From: an uncultured Verrucomicrobiota bacterium
Lineage (GTDB): Bacteria > Verrucomicrobiota > Kiritimatiellia > RFP12 > UBA3636
NCBI GenBank assembly: GCA_947169825.1
Contig: CAMVRE010000007.1
Location: forward strand, 1-39,901
Direction: 5' to 3'
DNA length: 39,901 nt
In this document: positions 38,901-39,901 of the stretch, one piece after another
Numbering within the stretch: the stretch's first letter is position 1
Layout: each line of letters starts with the position of its first letter
The notes under the pieces: model-generated
Databases searched by the model: none
What the model saw: the letters and a program-made list of their open reading frames with translations, nothing else
What the model was told of the DNA's origin: nothing
Program-made: the position numbers and the translations under genes

Positions 38901-39901
38901 CGGTTCCCGATGTTCGTCACGCTGTCCGGAATCGCGACCGACGCGAGGCCGGAACAATCGGAAAACGCATCGTTCCCGATGATCGTCACGCTGCCCGGGA
39001 TCGTGACCGACGTCAGCCCGGAACAACCGGAAAACGCATCGTTCCCGATGCTCGTCACGGTGCGCGGAATGAGAAGTTCCGTGAGCTCTTCGCCATCGGC
39101 AAACAGTCGCCTGTTTCCTCTCAGTTTGGAATTGATGGAATTGGTGGCCCACTTTGCAATATCGGTGACGTTGATTCTCTTTTCCACCAGCCTGGAGCAA
39201 CCGGAAAACGCACGGCTCCCGATTCTCTTCATGCCATCCGGAATCGCGACCGATGTCAGCCCGGAACAACCATAAAACGCCCATTCGCCGATGCTTGTCA
39301 CACTGTCCGGAATCGTGACCGTCGTCAGTCCAGCGCAATTTTCAAACGCCCGGTCCCCGATTCTCGTCACGCCGTCTCCGATCGTGACCGACGTCAACCC
39401 GGAGCAATCTTCAAATGCAGATCCCCCGATGCTCGTCACGGAGTCGGGAATCGTAACCGACGTCAGCCCGCGACAATAGTCAAACGCATGATCCCCGACG
39501 CTCGTCACGCCGACCGGAATCATGATTGACGTCAGCCCGGAACAAACGTAGAACGCTCTGAACCCGATGTTCGTCACCGAGTCGGGAATCGTCACCGACG
39601 TCAGCGCGCGACAATAGTCGAACGCAGAATCCCCGATGCTCGTCACGCCGTCCCCGATCGCGACCGACGTCAGGCCGGAACAATCGTGAAACGCACCGCT
39701 CCCGATGCTTCTCACGCTGCCCGGAATCGTGACCGACATCAGCCTGGTGCAATTCTCAAACGCAGAGTCCCCGATGCTCGTCACGGAGTCGGGAATCGTG
39801 ACCGACGTCAACCCGGAACAACCTCGAAACGCACTGTCCCCGATGCTCGTCACGCCGTCCGGAATCGTAATCGACGTCAGCCCGGAACAACCGGAAAACG
39901 C
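32960..39901 (-). CDS. Giant BspA-like LRR_5 protein, N-terminus beyond the right edge
   Basis: Frame open to the window end; LRR arrays at ~37.7-39.9 kb and ~33.0-33.95 kb separated by jelly-roll-like, WTGTGSVPASG and InlB B-repeat-like modules. Confidence 0.9.
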   Translation of the reverse strand, partial: AFSGCSGLTSITIPDGVTSIGDSAFRGCSGLTSVTIPDSVTSIGDSAFENCTRLMSVTIPGSVRSIGSGAFHDCSGLTSVAIGDGVTSIGDSAFDYCRALTSVTIPDSVTNIGFRAFYVCSGLTSIMIPVGVTSVGDHAFDYCRGLTSVTIPDSVTSIGGSAFEDCSGLTSVTIGDGVTRIGDRAFENCAGLTTVTIPDSVTSIGEWAFYGCSGLTSVAIPDGMKRIGSRAFSGCSRLVEKRINVTDIAKWATNSINSKLRGNRRLFADGEELTELLIPRTVTSIGNDAFSGCSGLTSVTIPGSVTIIGNDAFSDCSGLASVAIPDSVTNIGNRAFSGCSDLMSISIPGGVSSIGSDAFRDCSGLSSVTIPDSVTSIGHGAFYGCSGLTSVVVDESNSTYSSRNGLLLSKDAKKLIVGIHGVATIPDGVTSIGEWAFSGCSDLSSITIPDGVTSIGARAFSGCSGLSSVTIPDSVTSIGRFAFSGCSGLTSVHISDLAAWCDIDFAGPYANPCRYAHRLFLDGAEIKDLMIPDGLTYIGNSAFSGCSGFSSVTIPDSVTSIGASAFAWCSGLTSLTIPNSVTSIGDSAFSGCSGLTSITIPDSVTNIGDSAFSGCSGLTSITIPDSETNIGNRAFSGCSGLTSFTIPNSVTSIGDSAFSGCSGLTSITIPNSVTNIGDSAFFGCSELASLTIPDSVTSIGSFAFSGCSELTSLTIPDSVTSIGDSAFSGCSGLKTLYLSRSYSGTPAVPSGCTIIRYDPVYLSVVSEHGGADPFLGTHKVPSNFVVRCSAEASVVDSGNPGVRYVCTGWTGTGSVPASGTSNRVDVLMLEDSSITWLWGETNVWIECELSGDAALSGPGSGWFRKDGEAAVFAFAPATRPFSYVLSGDANGVTVDPSIGTIAIPADRPRAVGLHVLTRGEAGESGTGKPLPWSDGADAPWFAVADNSRADGFCLQSGEVAQGGTNALETAVVGPGRISFSWKITANRSDYARFYVDGTNKAEITRSTDWAAVGPLELGAGEHALRWTFERGSGAGGAAFLDDVCWQSRHALTVSSKDGTPTPAAGTNVVYWGEKVAASVEPPAPTAGGKTRRVCTGWTGTGSVPASGTGTNMTFTVEGDSSLTWNWRTEHWIDVAVESGGTTAIRPQWAAEGTILSVALSPDWTLYDLALSGDTEGVTRSGSMLSVPADGPRTIRATITERKVSLAVSSAFGTASPAPGTYMHSWGDMVTASVAAPPEEDGTRRLCTGWTGTGSVPASGSGSSVSFTMQEDSTLAWNWRTDHWISLEAKGPVVADFEAGWRAAGTALEVAFDVFWEGDCAVTLGGDTNGVALDAAARTIAVPCDGPRNIVLTAQPTGLATALDAPGLVWTSEGSNAWTPQTKTTADGEDAAASGPAGTADDSILSTTLVGPGTLSWSWRLDSAGGSGIDLVVDEVTKTWIESDEAGSWIKVSVAIAGAGSHEVRFVFWNEMGSAEDRGYLDRVSWTGAAAVPGATATTPAPVPLDWLVSHGLAAEGAPDAAFEAAALATAENGRPVWECYVAGLDPTKEDDFRVFIDMDGGEPVVTWWPSNVAGRVYTVWGKADLADEWSCPVEPSHRFYQVRVALGSASGVDERAWPGSVVVTFDPAGGTVDPATRTYDAPGALGLLPVPVRDGYDFFGWRTRATGGLPADETTAVPWCDLTLVAAWQVSLARALNPDLVFTKGGSAEWFVQSDDTHDGVFAARSGAIADGQSTWIETTVTGPGAVSFWWKASSEDDCDCLRFFVDGSQQAGVSGTGGTWAQESFPVSGAGVHVLRWRYDKDGSGSSGSDCGWVDEVVWTPDVFTLRFDANGGSAVEPITAPYGSALAAPNAPTRDGYSFTGWSPAFPATMPIGGATLTAQWTPRSYTISFDSAGGSAVASITAPYGAALTAPSPPTRDGFMFAGWSPAFPATMPLGGATLTAQWMPEEVLSWTVSGGTVTITGTLQEPTGDFVIPAEIDGLPVTSIGSEAFSNCSELKSVTIPDSVTSIGDSAFYVCSGLTSLTIPDGVTSIGDSAFSWCSGLTSITIPDGVTSIGNYTFYGCSGLTSLTIPDGVTSIGDSAFSGCSELASLTIPDSVTSIGNYAFSGCSELTSITIPDSVTNIADGAFSGCSGLASITIPDSVTSIGNHAFNGCSGLTSITVDPNNPAYDSRDNCMAIVHSANNVLVVGCMNTTIPDSVTSIGGDAFSGCSGLTSITIPDSVTSIGGYAFAWCSGLTSITIPDGVTSIGGAAFWGCSGLTSLTIPDSVTSIGEYVFENCSGLTLLSLPGRFRGKTSRMNIPNGCTVTFRS

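Overview
39.9 kb high-GC window that looks chromosomal and PVC-like. Kiritimatiellota/Verrucomicrobiota-type is my inference from the BspA/LRR_5 and choice-of-anchor-type secreted giants. Housekeeping genes I can recognise: upp, leuS, topA, murF, pgk, miaB, hslO and a nadD fused to a membrane domain. Accessory content: (i) a minus-strand cluster AAA/DUF4143 ATPase - Ser/Thr kinase - tandem-RHH antitoxin - PIN toxin - ECF sigma; (ii) a second AAA/DUF4143 ATPase with a phased operator-like array at its promoter and ~78-bp direct repeats on both sides; (iii) two inverted giant BspA-like LRR genes (the second runs off the right edge). The most unusual signal is a set of degenerate 7-, 8- and 9-bp tandem-word arrays, often in inverted pairs, in intergenic regions, 5' UTRs, translation-initiation regions and inside coding genes (kinase, miaB, BspA1). 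They peak in a composite ~520-bp locus at 31364-31884. A 28-bp-arm perfect palindrome lies inside miaB. No tRNA, rRNA or CRISPR was recognised. All family calls are by eye from the translations; no search was run.
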